The notes: generated from the sequence alone by a model not told the origin. Positions 7,180 to 14,646 are shown, counted from the first letter of the stretch. The stretch is DNA of 17,325 nucleotides from CAMQVM01 sp044433365 (GCA_044433365.1 JAWXTR010000068.1:1-17325); one strand, 5' to 3'. Made by a program: numbers and translations.

Positions 7180-7477
7180 AAGGCTTAATATAAGTTATAA
7201 CCTCGCTAGTCACTACAACTCGCCCTGTACCGTTGCATTGAGTGCAAACATGCCCTGCTACATACCCAGCACCGTCACACATTTTGCAGCTGGTTACTCT
7301 TGGTGGTAAAATTCGCTCTTGGCGTTTACCTTGATGGTCTATTTTACCCAATTTTTGATTAGTAGCGCATTTAGCAATAGAGGTAACTCCCCAAGGCAAT
7401 GTTCCCTCGAACTGTGTTTTGTTGTTACATGAGCGTAACACCTTGATTACGCTTCTAATTGTGTTTTCTAAAGTCAT
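7160..7477 (-). CDS. Zinc-finger protein, possible late-gene antiterminator (Q-like)
   Basis: A 105-aa protein with two CxxCxGxG motifs: C64-x2-C67 (CKMCDGAG) and C78-x2-C81 (CTQCNGTG). This DnaJ-like double motif is also found in phage Q-type antitermination proteins and related late regulators. Upstream are two N-terminal helices (MTLENTIRSVIKVLRSC) and the segment TLPWGVTSIAKCA. Its place, near the end of the early operon, is where Q or Mu C-type late activators usually sit. The start ATG overlaps the stop of the HTH gene. Function is inferred from motif and position; a small DnaJ-like accessory protein is the alternative. Confidence 0.75.
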   Translation of the reverse strand: MTLENTIRSVIKVLRSCNNKTQFEGTLPWGVTSIAKCATNQKLGKIDHQGKRQERILPPRVTSCKMCDGAGYVAGHVCTQCNGTGRVVVTSEVITYIKPYEFKLQ

Positions 7478-7701
7478 TTTCTTAATTTATTAGTTTCTAT
7501 TATATACTCTGTTACTCTTACGATATTTTTAGCGGTGGCGGTGTTCTGAGCACTCCGCCCATTAAGAACTGCCGATACCGTAGATGCTGAGCAGTTCGCC
7601 CTTTGAGCTATTCTGCGTTGGTCTCCTCTTTTTAGGAGTGAAAGCAGGTCTGCCCGTCTTTGGCGTGGAGAACCTGCTCGGCTTCGTGTCACTCCCTCCA
7701 T
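7474..7701 (-). CDS. Small helix-turn-helix DNA-binding protein
   Basis: A 75-aa basic protein. A LacI/XRE-type HTH is clear at about residues 26-50 (RGDQRRIAQRANCSASTVSA followed by VLNGRSAQ), with a following helix KNIVRVTEYIIETN. The Arg-rich N-terminus (SRAGSPRQRRADLLSLLKRG) adds to DNA binding. It starts 16 nt beyond the hairpin element at 7718-7886, so that element forms its immediate 5' leader. It is coupled to the zinc-finger gene downstream. A role in the switch from early to late transcription is likely but unproven. Confidence 0.8.
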   Translation of the reverse strand: MEGVTRSRAGSPRQRRADLLSLLKRGDQRRIAQRANCSASTVSAVLNGRSAQNTATAKNIVRVTEYIIETNKLRK

Positions 7702-7717
7702 TTACAACCTATTAAAA

Positions 7718-7886
7718 TTAAGTAGTGTAAAACAATTATTGCCATATTTTTAACAGCACTCTTGGAGCGATATTTTTTACTATTAAATCTCAATGTAGAA
7801 CCACTATATTTTCGATTCAATAGCAAAAAATCTCATCTCCAATAGCACTATTAAAAACACGCCAATAATTATTTTACCCTACTTAA
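7718..7886 (-). ncRNA. Long-hairpin element, copy A
   Basis: A 169-nt element read on the minus strand, starting TTAAGTAGGGTAAAATAATT and ending TTGTTTTACACTACTTAA. The two ends pair, and pairing continues inward through most of its length, interrupted by a G-G, an A-G and a G-A mismatch, a 5/4-nt internal loop and a 3/2-nt loop, to an apical loop TGGTT. Many pairs are G-U in this orientation and would be A-C on the other strand. It lies between the DUF3164 gene, whose stop TAG is inside it, and the HTH gene, and is transcribed with the operon. The ends look like those of a miniature inverted-repeat element, but the wobble pairs favour a functional RNA. Confidence 0.8.
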
Positions 7887-8508
7887 CCTCTACTTTACTC
7901 CAAACCCCCATATCATTTTTTTGATAAAAGTAAAAGTTTGTGGTGGTGCTGTCGATTTTATTCGACTCTTTAAAAAGAGTCATAATTTCGCTATAGTCGC
8001 TACTATTAAATTTATCCTCAAGCTCGTAAAGTTTAGAGATAGATTTGTAGTCAAGATCACCGTTTTGATTACGAGATAGCATACTCATTGCAAGTTGATA
8101 CATAGGGTCGTTTACCCCCTTTGCTGATTTTCCAATCCAACCGTTCAAAAACTCTATAAGCCGACTAGCTGCTATCTCAGCACGTTCATCAAATTTTTTA
8201 ATCTTGTTGGTCTTTACCTCAATCTTAAAACTACCATCGGTGAGAGTGTAGTTCATTTGACCCTCACGAGATAGTGCGCCATACTCATTCATTATAGAGT
8301 AAAATGCGCCTGTTTCACCCTTTACAAAATCAAAAAGGTTCTTAACCGTTTGGCTAACATCTACAACCTCTTTTTTTACTCTTTTGATAAGGTCACTACG
8401 AAGATTCTCATAATCCTCTCTACGCTTATTAGCATCATTTTGCTGCTCCTTTTGCAGCTTTTCGAAAAGCTCTTGCTTTTGCTCTTTTGTTAGTTTTTCT
8501 ATTTCCAT
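7879..8508 (-). CDS. DUF3164 family protein
   Basis: A 209-aa protein from ATG 8508 (an upstream TTG at 8532 overlaps the previous gene). The N-terminal third is a Lys/Gln/Glu-rich coiled coil (KEQKQELFEKLQKEQQ). The rest follows the DUF3164 layout: EYG..., strands LTDGSFKIEVKTNKIKKFDE, helix AEIAASRLIEFLNGWI, then near the end TTNFYFYQKNDMGVWSKVEV ('S-K-x-Y-x-x-F-Y-x-r...W'). DUF3164 genes are standard in early regions of Mu-like phages; the function is unknown. The stop codon and last two bases of sense sequence fall in hairpin element copy A. Confidence 0.85.
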   Translation of the reverse strand: MEIEKLTKEQKQELFEKLQKEQQNDANKRREDYENLRSDLIKRVKKEVVDVSQTVKNLFDFVKGETGAFYSIMNEYGALSREGQMNYTLTDGSFKIEVKTNKIKKFDERAEIAASRLIEFLNGWIGKSAKGVNDPMYQLAMSMLSRNQNGDLDYKSISKLYELEDKFNSSDYSEIMTLFKESNKIDSTTTNFYFYQKNDMGVWSKVEVK

Positions 8509-8518
8509 GGTTATAAAT

Positions 8519-8710
8519 TTATTGATTATCAATACCTATTAGTTGTCTCATAAATGTGGTGGCTAAATTAGCTGCCAACGAACTGCTTTCGTTATCTATA
8601 CATGGAGAAAATTCAATAGATGCACTCTCCATCATAGTTTCGCCACCCTCAATTTCAATTACCGCTTTTTGCGATTCATCTTCAAATGTGATTTTACAAA
8701 TTGGTTTCAT
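8519..8710 (-). CDS. Small acidic protein of unknown function
   Basis: A 63-aa acidic protein starting MKPICKITFEDESQKAVIEI. The first half looks like a beta hairpin, the second a helix (SSSLAANLATTFMRQLIG). It is not assigned to a family. It sits 37 bp after the 55-aa gene and 10 bp before DUF3164, in the same orientation. Confidence 0.65.
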   Translation of the reverse strand: MKPICKITFEDESQKAVIEIEGGETMMESASIEFSPCIDNESSSLAANLATTFMRQLIGIDNQ

Positions 8711-8747
8711 TTTTTTTTATTTTTAGTTGATAAATTGATTACTTTAA

Positions 8748-8915
8748 TTAATCCTCCTCAGAAATCTCCACCTCACCATCATAAGTAAGATCTTCATACC
8801 TCCCATACGCCCAGTCGGCAAGATTAGACATAAACTCCGCTGCGGTAGTCTTGTCATAAGTAGCAACAACCCCATTGAGCTGCGCCTTAATTTCGTTTAA
8901 GTGTTTTTCTTTCAT
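8748..8915 (-). CDS. Small acidic protein (55 aa) of unknown function
   Basis: ATG at 8915 to TAA at 8748, 55 aa: MKEKHLNEIKAQLNGVVATY, then an AEFMSNLADWAYGRYEDLTY helix and an acidic tail (EVEISEED). It fits exactly between the GemA-like gene (6 bp gap) and the 63-aa gene, so it fills the operon and is very likely real despite its size. Function unknown. Confidence 0.7.
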   Translation of the reverse strand: MKEKHLNEIKAQLNGVVATYDKTTAAEFMSNLADWAYGRYEDLTYDGEVEISEED

Positions 8916-8921
8916 GTTATA

Positions 8922-9428
8922 CTAGTTTAATATTTGGTTACCTGGTGAAACACGCATCAAATAATCTATTTGCGTATCTGTTATTACTATAGTATCTGAT
9001 TTAGCATTATCAGCTTCGATACTTTCTTTTATCTTTCTTGGCTTTTTAGCAATGGCGATAAGTTTAGGCACCATCGCCTTTAACTCGTCAATAGTTAGCT
9101 TATAAAACACCTTCCCAGCTATCCTGTTGTCAAGACAAAATTTATCAACTGCATTCCAATCAGCAGTATCTACACCTAGCTTTTGCATCCTACGAAGCAC
9201 CACCGAACGCTGAGCCTTTATAGCAGCCTTATCTTTTAAACTCTGAGCCATCTTAGGGTCGATGCTATTACACATTGCATCATATTCACCTTGCGACATA
9301 TCTCTTAATGATGTTGTTCGACCGCTAGTAAATTGACTAACCAAACTTTCCTTTAAATCCTCTTTGTCTACCGTTTGAACGGTTTTTAAACAGGCGTAAA
9401 AGCGTGCAAAATTTTTAACTTTTCCCAT
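8922..9428 (-). CDS. GemA / Mu gp16-like protein (DUF1018)
   Basis: A 168-aa protein. The pattern fits the DUF1018 family of early Mu-like phage regulators: N-terminal KNFARFYACLKTV, then TSGRTTSLRDMSQGEYDAMC, helical basic middle (AAIKAQRSVVLRRMQKLG), then DWNAVDKFCLDNRIAGKVFY followed by LTIDELKAMVPKL. Mu GemA affects host gene expression and DNA supercoiling, but the molecular role of the family is poorly known. The gene lies 27 bp downstream of the second ATPase in the early operon, as GemA does in relatives. Confidence 0.72.
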   Translation of the reverse strand: MGKVKNFARFYACLKTVQTVDKEDLKESLVSQFTSGRTTSLRDMSQGEYDAMCNSIDPKMAQSLKDKAAIKAQRSVVLRRMQKLGVDTADWNAVDKFCLDNRIAGKVFYKLTIDELKAMVPKLIAIAKKPRKIKESIEADNAKSDTIVITDTQIDYLMRVSPGNQILN

Positions 9429-9455
9429 AGTTTTCTATTATTATAATTATTTAAC

Positions 9456-10082
9456 TTACTCATGGGGTTCGCACCCCCAAAATTTTTTAGCTCCCTCATC
9501 CCAAATAGCGAAGTAACCTTTTTTGCCAATAAACCGACCTTTACTAAATGCCCTATGCCCTTGAACCCATATTTTCAACGAGGCATCATACATAACACTC
9601 ACCGCACTTCTACCTGATGGCATCGAACCGCTTGCATGGCTAACAAATATCAATAGCTTATCACGGTGAGCCTCTTTAAACTTTATGTAATCTTTATAGT
9701 TCATCTGGGTGTACTGAAAAGAGTCGATAATTATAAACTTCGGTTGTCTCGGCTTTTTCAACTTTTCGCTTAATTCAGCGATTTTCATACTGTCGAAAAA
9801 TACAACCCTACGATTCTGTTCGGCTAGTCCATAACGTTTAATGGCATTTTGCGTCGAAAGACCAACACCTTCCTCAAGAGGAAGAAAACCAACCTTACCA
9901 AACTTTGATAACTCTCTACAAAGCTGCATAACAAACGATGTTTTACCGTTACCACTATTACCCCAAACAATCCATACTCCTGTACGTTCTGGATGTGAGA
10001 AGGCATCGTCCCACTCTCCCTCAAAGTCAATAGTGGCTCTCTTTTGTGATAAAACCTCTGTTGGTGATAGTGCTCTTCCCAT
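9456..10082 (-). CDS. Second P-loop ATPase (RecA/RadA-like)
   Basis: A 208-aa protein with Walker A GNSGNGKT at residues 41-48 and Walker B FIIID at 116-120. Further RecA-fold features are strand VGFLPLEEG after the first helix and LLIFVSHASG (about 143-152), like the sensor strand in RecA/DnaB-type ATPases. The C-terminal strands (GRFIGKKGYFAIWDEGAKKF) end the fold. It starts 3 bp after the MuB-like gene stop. In lambda-type phages similar proteins help replication or recombination; here it may assist the transposase and MuB-like protein in replicative transposition. That is inferred from context. Confidence 0.8.
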   Translation of the reverse strand: MGRALSPTEVLSQKRATIDFEGEWDDAFSHPERTGVWIVWGNSGNGKTSFVMQLCRELSKFGKVGFLPLEEGVGLSTQNAIKRYGLAEQNRRVVFFDSMKIAELSEKLKKPRQPKFIIIDSFQYTQMNYKDYIKFKEAHRDKLLIFVSHASGSMPSGRSAVSVMYDASLKIWVQGHRAFSKGRFIGKKGYFAIWDEGAKKFWGCEPHE

Positions 10083-10085
10083 GCG

Positions 10086-10976
10086 TTAAACTCCTTTTGT
10101 TTGATTCTCACGCTTTATAGCGTTAATTTTGCGTGCAACCCTACGTAAGTCATAATTAGTGAGGTCAGCCTCTTTAACAACCCTGTTTATATCCACCTGT
10201 GCTACAATGCCACGTGCTCTACATATCGCCTCTACATCGTAAGCAGTATTGCGGTCAACTTCATAGAACTTAGCACCTAATCTGCTCCATAACTCTTGAT
10301 AACCTTTCTTTTTGCAATTCAAACCTCTTTTCATCCTCTTAGCAATAAAATCGGTCGAAATAAATTGAATACCTACCGATTGATTACCCGACATATCTTC
10401 AAAATAATTAAAAATGGTAATAAAGTAGTTGAGAATATTATCTGAGAGTTTATCAGCTTCATCAAAAATCAACAATACATTCTGTCTTTTACGAATATGC
10501 TCAACAACCTCTAATATGATATGGCGTGCATTTTTAGAGAGGTCAACATCAAGCCCTGCCGAGCGAGCAAACTCTAGTGCAAACTCCTTTTTCTTCATAT
10601 CCTCATCACAAAGAATATATAAAGTGTTTGGATTGTTTCGTGCCATCTTAGCTGCAATAGTTTTACCACTCCCTGCAGGACTTATAGCCCAAATAAAATC
10701 CCTATTTAAGCGATTTTCTCTCATGCAGAAGCTAAGATCACGTGTAACAGATGTTTTTACAAACACTCTTTGACCCTCACTATCTCCACCAATCTTTGTA
10801 GATAGTTTAAGCCACATTTCGTCGCTAATTTTAGGGTAATCACCCTTGTTAATAGATGATAGTGTAGCTGCTGCAACATCCAAACTGTTTGCCGCTTTGT
10901 TTTGTGAGCCATAACTTGCTATATACCTTTGTAGGTTAGCTTTTATAGCATCTTTTTGCTGAGTTGTTAGTTTCAT
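10086..10976 (-). CDS. MuB-like transposition ATPase (AAA+)
   Basis: A 296-aa protein with the two parts of MuB. The N-terminus (about 1-60) is an HTH of the Cro/lambda type (QNKAANSLDVAAATLSSINK). The AAA+ part has Walker A SPAGSGKT (99-106), Walker B VLLIFDEAD (167-175) and a sensor stretch GIQFISTDFIAKR. MuB binds target DNA as an ATP-dependent filament, delivers the target to the transposase and gives target immunity. The gene follows the transposase by 11 bp in the same operon, as in Mu. Length is near MuB (312 aa). Confidence 0.92.
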   Translation of the reverse strand: MKLTTQQKDAIKANLQRYIASYGSQNKAANSLDVAAATLSSINKGDYPKISDEMWLKLSTKIGGDSEGQRVFVKTSVTRDLSFCMRENRLNRDFIWAISPAGSGKTIAAKMARNNPNTLYILCDEDMKKKEFALEFARSAGLDVDLSKNARHIILEVVEHIRKRQNVLLIFDEADKLSDNILNYFITIFNYFEDMSGNQSVGIQFISTDFIAKRMKRGLNCKKKGYQELWSRLGAKFYEVDRNTAYDVEAICRARGIVAQVDINRVVKEADLTNYDLRRVARKINAIKRENQTKGV

Positions 10977-10987
10977 ATTATTTCTAT

Positions 10988-13036
10988 TTAAAATTTACTA
11001 TAACCTTGATCTTGTGTTACATTACTTAAAGCCTTATTAATTGGACCCACCCCTAAAGGCTGCTCCGTTCCCTGCACCATCGCCTTATCCATAAACCTCT
11101 CAAGACTCTTAGCAGGAATACCCGATATTTTAGGTCGCTTCAAACCGTGCTGCTCAGGTGCTACTCCATGTTCCATTTCGAGCTGAGCAATCGCAATATA
11201 ACGCTCCGCCATGTGCTGCTTATGAGCATCGTCCATCTGTCTGATGAAATCCATATCGCCATCAACTTGACTCTGCAATGCTCTATGAACCTCTCTATAT
11301 GGAGCAGCCTCTGAAACAAATTTTAATACCCCTCTACTATCAGTAGTGTAAAGTCTTATTTTTGTCATATCCATCGGGTCGTACTTAACTGTAAACTTAC
11401 GGTAGGTGTGTTTATCCCTAAAGTGAAGATCGGGTAACCCATCGGCACCGTATACATCGTAAGTGTACTCCTTTTTATCAATGGTGATTGTAATTCCCGA
11501 CGAAGTGAAGGTAATCTCGTTTTCGTTTTGAATCCAGAAAATGTTAATAAGCTCCGCCTGTGTTATCGGCTGAGTCTCTTGGTTGATACTTGTAAGATAC
11601 ATCTCTTTACGAGTTTGTGGTCTATCCTCTTTTGAAGCGTGGTGGATCATTTCGTTCCACTTCTCACGAGCCAATTGATAAGCTACCCTTAATTCCTCAA
11701 GCGTATAAAGGCTATCTTTGTTAGCTTCAATAAATTCATCGTCAACTCTACTAAATTCACCGCTTGCAGTGATATTCATACCTGTAAATCTCCAATCCTG
11801 TGCTAATACTTGCTTCTGAAATCTCCCAAAAACACTCTCAATACTCTTAGAGTTTGCATTGTATGGTGCAGTAGCTCTATCCACTCTAGCAATCTTATCA
11901 AAAAACTCCTGAGCCTTTTTGCTTTTCTGACCACCTTGGTTATCATAAACAATCTCAAAAGGTCTACACCCTGCAGTCTCAATAGCGTTACGGTAGGCAA
12001 GATATTGAGCATCGAAATTTTCAGAATCCGAAATACAGTAACCGAGCATCACCTCGCTCGAAGCATCTATTACCTCATATACGCTCGTTGTGCAGAGTTT
12101 CCATTTATGAGCCTTCTCATCCCACGCCTTGTAATAAAGATTGAGCTTCGTTCCGTCACCATACCACAACTCGTCACGCCTTATCGGCATTATAGTCTTA
12201 TGTTTACGATTATATTTATATTTCGCAGCCTTGGTTCCAAGTTTAGCATCATACCAAAGAGGCATAATATCGGGACGATTAAGGTAGGCGGTTATCGTAT
12301 TTTGACTCTTTATAGGTTTCCACTTTTTCTCGGGAGCTATTCTATTAATCTCCTGCCATATCTGCTCATTATTATATTGAGGTACTTTACTGCGTTTAAG
12401 AGCAATGATATACCTACCCATCTGGTCAGTAATTTTAACAGTATTTTGATTACCTAAATAACCCTCAATAAGAGCTATATATCCACAAGCTTTATAATCT
12501 TTAATCTTAGAGGAAAGTCTCGCCCAACTAGTAGGTAGATTGTGACCAGGGTAAAGCCTAAAATCCTCAATCAAACTAAGCGTTAAATCTTTTTGAGATA
12601 TACCCTTATTACCACCTAGTGATTTTTGATAAGATACACTCTCATTTACACGCCTTAACACCTCATTGATTATAGAAGCAGTAGTTATATACTCTTGTTG
12701 TTTATCATCATCTATATTCTCACCATTCGAGAGCGTATATGTTGAAAACCACTCTCTAGCTGCTCCATCCTCTAATACCGCACTACCTTTCATTTGCGCC
12801 TTTATAACATCATCAGGGTTTCCGTATTTATTTATAAAAGCTACTTTAAATCGCTCGGGCATGGAGTGAAAATCAATTAAGGCGTAACTACCTAAACCTC
12901 CACCTTTGCGAACAACATTGATTCTTTTACGAGATATGTTTTGTCTAAGGCAAGACATTCCCATAACAGCCCCACAACCATCTTTAGAAGTAAGTTCATC
13001 AATTGTTACACATGTATATCCTTTGTAATACTCCAT
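10988..13036 (-). CDS. Mu-type DDE transposase (MuA-like)
   Basis: A 682-aa transposase, close to MuA in length (663). The N-terminal 280 residues contain DNA-binding helical regions that would recognise phage ends. The retroviral-integrase-type core starts near 285: D294 in WYGDGTKLNLYY, D365 in IVYDNQGG, E400 in NSKSIESVFGRF, giving the D-D-(34)-E spacing. A beta-barrel-like part (about 510-580) and a basic helical C-terminus follow. It catalyses strand transfer for integration and for replicative growth; the last part would contact the MuB-like ATPase. The leader at 13037-13171 holds promoter module copy 1, which points the other way, so this gene is probably expressed from the early promoter at 15381. 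Confidence 0.95.
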   Translation of the reverse strand: MEYYKGYTCVTIDELTSKDGCGAVMGMSCLRQNISRKRINVVRKGGGLGSYALIDFHSMPERFKVAFINKYGNPDDVIKAQMKGSAVLEDGAAREWFSTYTLSNGENIDDDKQQEYITTASIINEVLRRVNESVSYQKSLGGNKGISQKDLTLSLIEDFRLYPGHNLPTSWARLSSKIKDYKACGYIALIEGYLGNQNTVKITDQMGRYIIALKRSKVPQYNNEQIWQEINRIAPEKKWKPIKSQNTITAYLNRPDIMPLWYDAKLGTKAAKYKYNRKHKTIMPIRRDELWYGDGTKLNLYYKAWDEKAHKWKLCTTSVYEVIDASSEVMLGYCISDSENFDAQYLAYRNAIETAGCRPFEIVYDNQGGQKSKKAQEFFDKIARVDRATAPYNANSKSIESVFGRFQKQVLAQDWRFTGMNITASGEFSRVDDEFIEANKDSLYTLEELRVAYQLAREKWNEMIHHASKEDRPQTRKEMYLTSINQETQPITQAELINIFWIQNENEITFTSSGITITIDKKEYTYDVYGADGLPDLHFRDKHTYRKFTVKYDPMDMTKIRLYTTDSRGVLKFVSEAAPYREVHRALQSQVDGDMDFIRQMDDAHKQHMAERYIAIAQLEMEHGVAPEQHGLKRPKISGIPAKSLERFMDKAMVQGTEQPLGVGPINKALSNVTQDQGYSKF

Positions 13037-13060
13037 AATTTTAAATTATATTCTATTTTA

Positions 13061-13135
13061 GCTCCCACGCCAGTATCGCTCTGGATAACACACAAGGTAA
13101 ACCTTTGTATTCGTGGGAAATTTGATTAACTTTAC
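13061..13135 (+). promoter_or_regulatory. Promoter module, copy 1
   Basis: A 75-bp block that is 74/75 identical to 14202-14276. It contains TTTG (13104-13107), 19 nt, TAACTTTA (13127-13134; one mismatch to TAnnTTTG). Nested inverted repeats precede and overlap it: TCCCACG...CGTGGGA (13063-13069 and 13111-13117), CCAG...CTGG, and AAGGT-AA-ACCTT. The right CGTGGGA lies between the -33 and -7 boxes, where a bound regulator would block polymerase. It drives the gene at 13172. Confidence 0.7.
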
Positions 13136-13171
13136 CGTTGCTAAACTATTTATTAACCAAATTTTAATGTT

Positions 13172-13564
13172 ATGATCACACCTAAAATCAAGGATGATGT
13201 ATTAAAATCATTCCTTCAATTTGGCATGTGCTGCCAAACTAATGTACGTAAAGACTGCTCTGACTTTAGTCTTACTTGGGAGGAATACGATGCTTTAATT
13301 AGACAATTTGAAGAATTGAGCCTACTTAAAGCAACTCGCTGTCTGGGTGGGGAAATCACTATTTATCTTAATGTAAACGCCTGTGACCTTATGAACAGGG
13401 GTGGCTTTTATGCTCAAGAAGAACTGTTAAAGGCTAACATCGAAAAACTCCATATTGAGCTCGCAGCATTATCCAAACAGCTTGAACCAAAATTTGCTGA
13501 CAAGGCTAAAGAACTTATTGGTATTGCAAGCAACATCGCCTCTGTTCTTGCTATTTTCAAGTAA
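13172..13564 (+). CDS. Putative winged-helix protein, opposite strand to the early operon
   Basis: A 130-aa protein, MITPKIKDDVLKSFLQFGMC. Residues 1-75 have a winged-helix pattern: two helices, then SLTWEEYDALIRQFEELSLL as a helix pair and a beta hairpin ATRCLGGEITIYLNVNACDL. Residues 80-130 are helical (EELLKANIEKLHIELAALSK) with a hydrophobic end (SNIASVLAIFK) that could be a short amphipathic or membrane-contacting helix. It runs against the operon and has its own promoter module, so it is a separately controlled accessory gene (moron type). No family is recognised. Its last 96 bp overlap the convergent gene at 13469. Confidence 0.7.
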   Translation: MITPKIKDDVLKSFLQFGMCCQTNVRKDCSDFSLTWEEYDALIRQFEELSLLKATRCLGGEITIYLNVNACDLMNRGGFYAQEELLKANIEKLHIELAALSKQLEPKFADKAKELIGIASNIASVLAIFK

Positions 13565-13765
13565 TAACTCGTTACACCAATTTTCAAATTGTCGAAGGAT
13601 TGATTCATCTCTGCTGAACAAAGCGTTTTTTTGTATATCATGAAAAACCTCTTCACCATCAACCAGCACAATGCGCTCAATACTGTGGTAGAACATCCTA
13701 CTGTTTTTCATAACTCCATTCACTGGAGTTATGAAAACTTCTACTTTTACTGATTCTCCTCTCAT
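13469..13765 (-). CDS. Early-operon protein of unknown function
   Basis: About 98 aa from ATG 13765, 7 bp after the 132-aa gene. MRGESVKVEVFITPVNGVMK is followed by SIERIVLVDGEEVFHDIQK and a helical part ESILRQFENWCNELLLENSK. The last 30 codons are antisense to the 13172 gene; since that gene's C-terminus looks genuine, the tail here may be dispensable. A perfect 14-bp hairpin lies inside the reading frame (13705-13737). An ATG at 13733 just after it is a possible internal start. Confidence 0.5.
   Translation of the reverse strand: MRGESVKVEVFITPVNGVMKNSRMFYHSIERIVLVDGEEVFHDIQKNALFSRDESILRQFENWCNELLLENSKNRGDVACNTNKFFSLVSKFWFKLFG
13705..13737. repeat. Perfect 14-bp inverted repeat inside an early gene
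   Basis: TTTTCATAACTCCA (13705-13718), loop TTCAC, TGGAGTTATGAAAA (13724-13737). It is flanked by A/T runs and could act as a weak terminator or processing site in either direction, in particular stopping rightward transcription from the 13172 gene. Confidence 0.6.
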
Positions 13766-13772
13766 ATCCAAT

Positions 13773-14171
13773 CTATTTTAAACCATTAACCACAACCAAA
13801 GCACGATCAAATACCATAGGCATCTGCCCCATCTCAACCCTGCCAAAATTTTCAACCTCTTTACCATCAACCTCAATCAGAGTATCACAATCACCCTCTA
13901 AATTACAAACAACCAAAACCCTATCGCTTACAATCCTAACCATTTGGCGAGGAACCTCGTTAAAATATGTATCGCAAGCTCTATAGGTTTTCATTGCATC
14001 AAAATCAACGATAACCCCACCACGCTCACGAGCTGCAGCTCTTAGCTTCCTAGCGTGCGAAGTATTAACTTTAAAAGTTAAAGCCTCCCAAAGCGACTTA
14101 CTACTCACACCGAAAGTTTCTATTATCTCTACTCGTGTGCTTCGTTCTTCAAATTCAAATCTTTTACTCAT
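13773..14171 (-). CDS. Early-operon protein of unknown function (132 aa)
   Basis: A 132-aa basic-to-mixed protein, MSKRFEFEERSTRVEIIETF. The segment SSKSLWEALTFKVNTSHARK then LRAAARERGG resembles the DNA-reading part of small phage regulators, and the second half is strand-rich (MVRIVSDRVLVVCNLEGDCD, FDRALVVVNGLK). A DNA-binding regulator is possible, but no family is recognised. ATG follows an AT-rich leader downstream of promoter module copy 2, which faces the other way. Confidence 0.7.
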   Translation of the reverse strand: MSKRFEFEERSTRVEIIETFGVSSKSLWEALTFKVNTSHARKLRAAARERGGVIVDFDAMKTYRACDTYFNEVPRQMVRIVSDRVLVVCNLEGDCDTLIEVDGKEVENFGRVEMGQMPMVFDRALVVVNGLK

Positions 14172-14201
14172 TTTTATAAATTTTTATGATTATTAAATTT
14201 T

Positions 14202-14276
14202 GCTCCCACGCCAGTATCGCTCTGGATAATACACAAGGTAAACCTTTGTATTCGTGGGAAATTTGATTAACTTTAC
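14202..14276 (+). promoter_or_regulatory. Promoter module, copy 2
   Basis: Differs from copy 1 by one base (T for C in GGATAAYACAC). TTTG (14245-14248), 19 nt, TAACTTTA (14268-14275). The same inverted repeats are kept. The leaders after the block differ in sequence but both contain AACCAAATTTTA just before the ATG. Confidence 0.7.
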
Positions 14277-14311
14277 TGCGACAAAAAAATATAAACCAAA
14301 TTTTATTTTCT

Positions 14312-14500
14312 ATGAAAGAACTTGTTGTTACCGAAACTATTCAGTTTGAAGATTCATCAAAAGATAGTCATTATGAATACCCAATAATTCAAAGCTATTT
14401 AGATTGTGGTTATACTATTAAGAACATCTTTTGTATTCCTTTTAAATCATCTTATGTAGTAGGAATATCAGTTACTGCACACCTTCAAAAATCGGAATAG
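14312..14500 (+). CDS. Small protein of unknown function, second opposite-strand gene
   Basis: A 62-aa protein, MKELVVTETIQFEDSSKDSH, followed by YPIIQSYLDCGYTIKNIFCI and strands to the end. It is not similar to the 13172 product although both have the same promoter module. A terminator-like hairpin lies 52 bp after the stop (14553-14588). Its end overlaps a possible small leftward ORF by 16 bp. Confidence 0.6.
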   Translation: MKELVVTETIQFEDSSKDSHYEYPIIQSYLDCGYTIKNIFCIPFKSSYVVGISVTAHLQKSE

Positions 14501-14619
14501 TCTATAAGTTTATTCCCGATGTGTTTTTCTTTTCTGTAAAAAACCACTCCCCAAAGGCTATATTTAACGTGAAGAATATAGCCTTTTTCTGTTTCTTCAG
14601 CATATATCACTTTTTTCAT
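14485..14619 (-). CDS. Possible 44-aa protein
   Basis: ATG 14619 to TGA 14485: MKKVIYAEETEKGYILHVKY then SLWGVVFYRKEKHIGNKLID. The composition looks protein-like and the start sits 28 bp downstream of a promoter-module fragment, much as the 13773 and transposase genes do. Against it, the reading frame contains the hairpin that terminates the 14312 gene. Either both uses are real, or the ORF is chance. Confidence 0.45.
   Translation of the reverse strand: MKKVIYAEETEKGYILHVKYSLWGVVFYRKEKHIGNKLIDYSDF
14553..14588 (+). terminator. Terminator-like hairpin after the 14312 gene
   Basis: AAAGGCTATATT (14553-14564), 10-nt loop, AATATAGCCTTT (14575-14586), followed by TT to give a 5-T run. It would stop rightward transcription before it meets the rest of the early operon. 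Confidence 0.6.
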
Positions 14620-14646
14620 ACTCTATTAGTTTTAAATAATTATTTT

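Noticed and set aside
9824..10111. 95-aa leftward and 82-aa rightward ORFs over the second ATPase
   Set aside because: Both are frames of the ATPase gene, which carries Walker motifs.
11810..12457. 215-aa rightward ORF
   Set aside because: Lies wholly inside the transposase gene on the other strand; the transposase has clear DDE residues and this ORF has low-complexity hydrophobic translation.
13061..14276. Riboswitch in the leaders of the transposase and 13773 genes
   Set aside because: The nested inverted repeats could fold as a three-way junction in RNA, but the conserved block stops just after a rightward promoter's -7 box, which fits a promoter/operator better.
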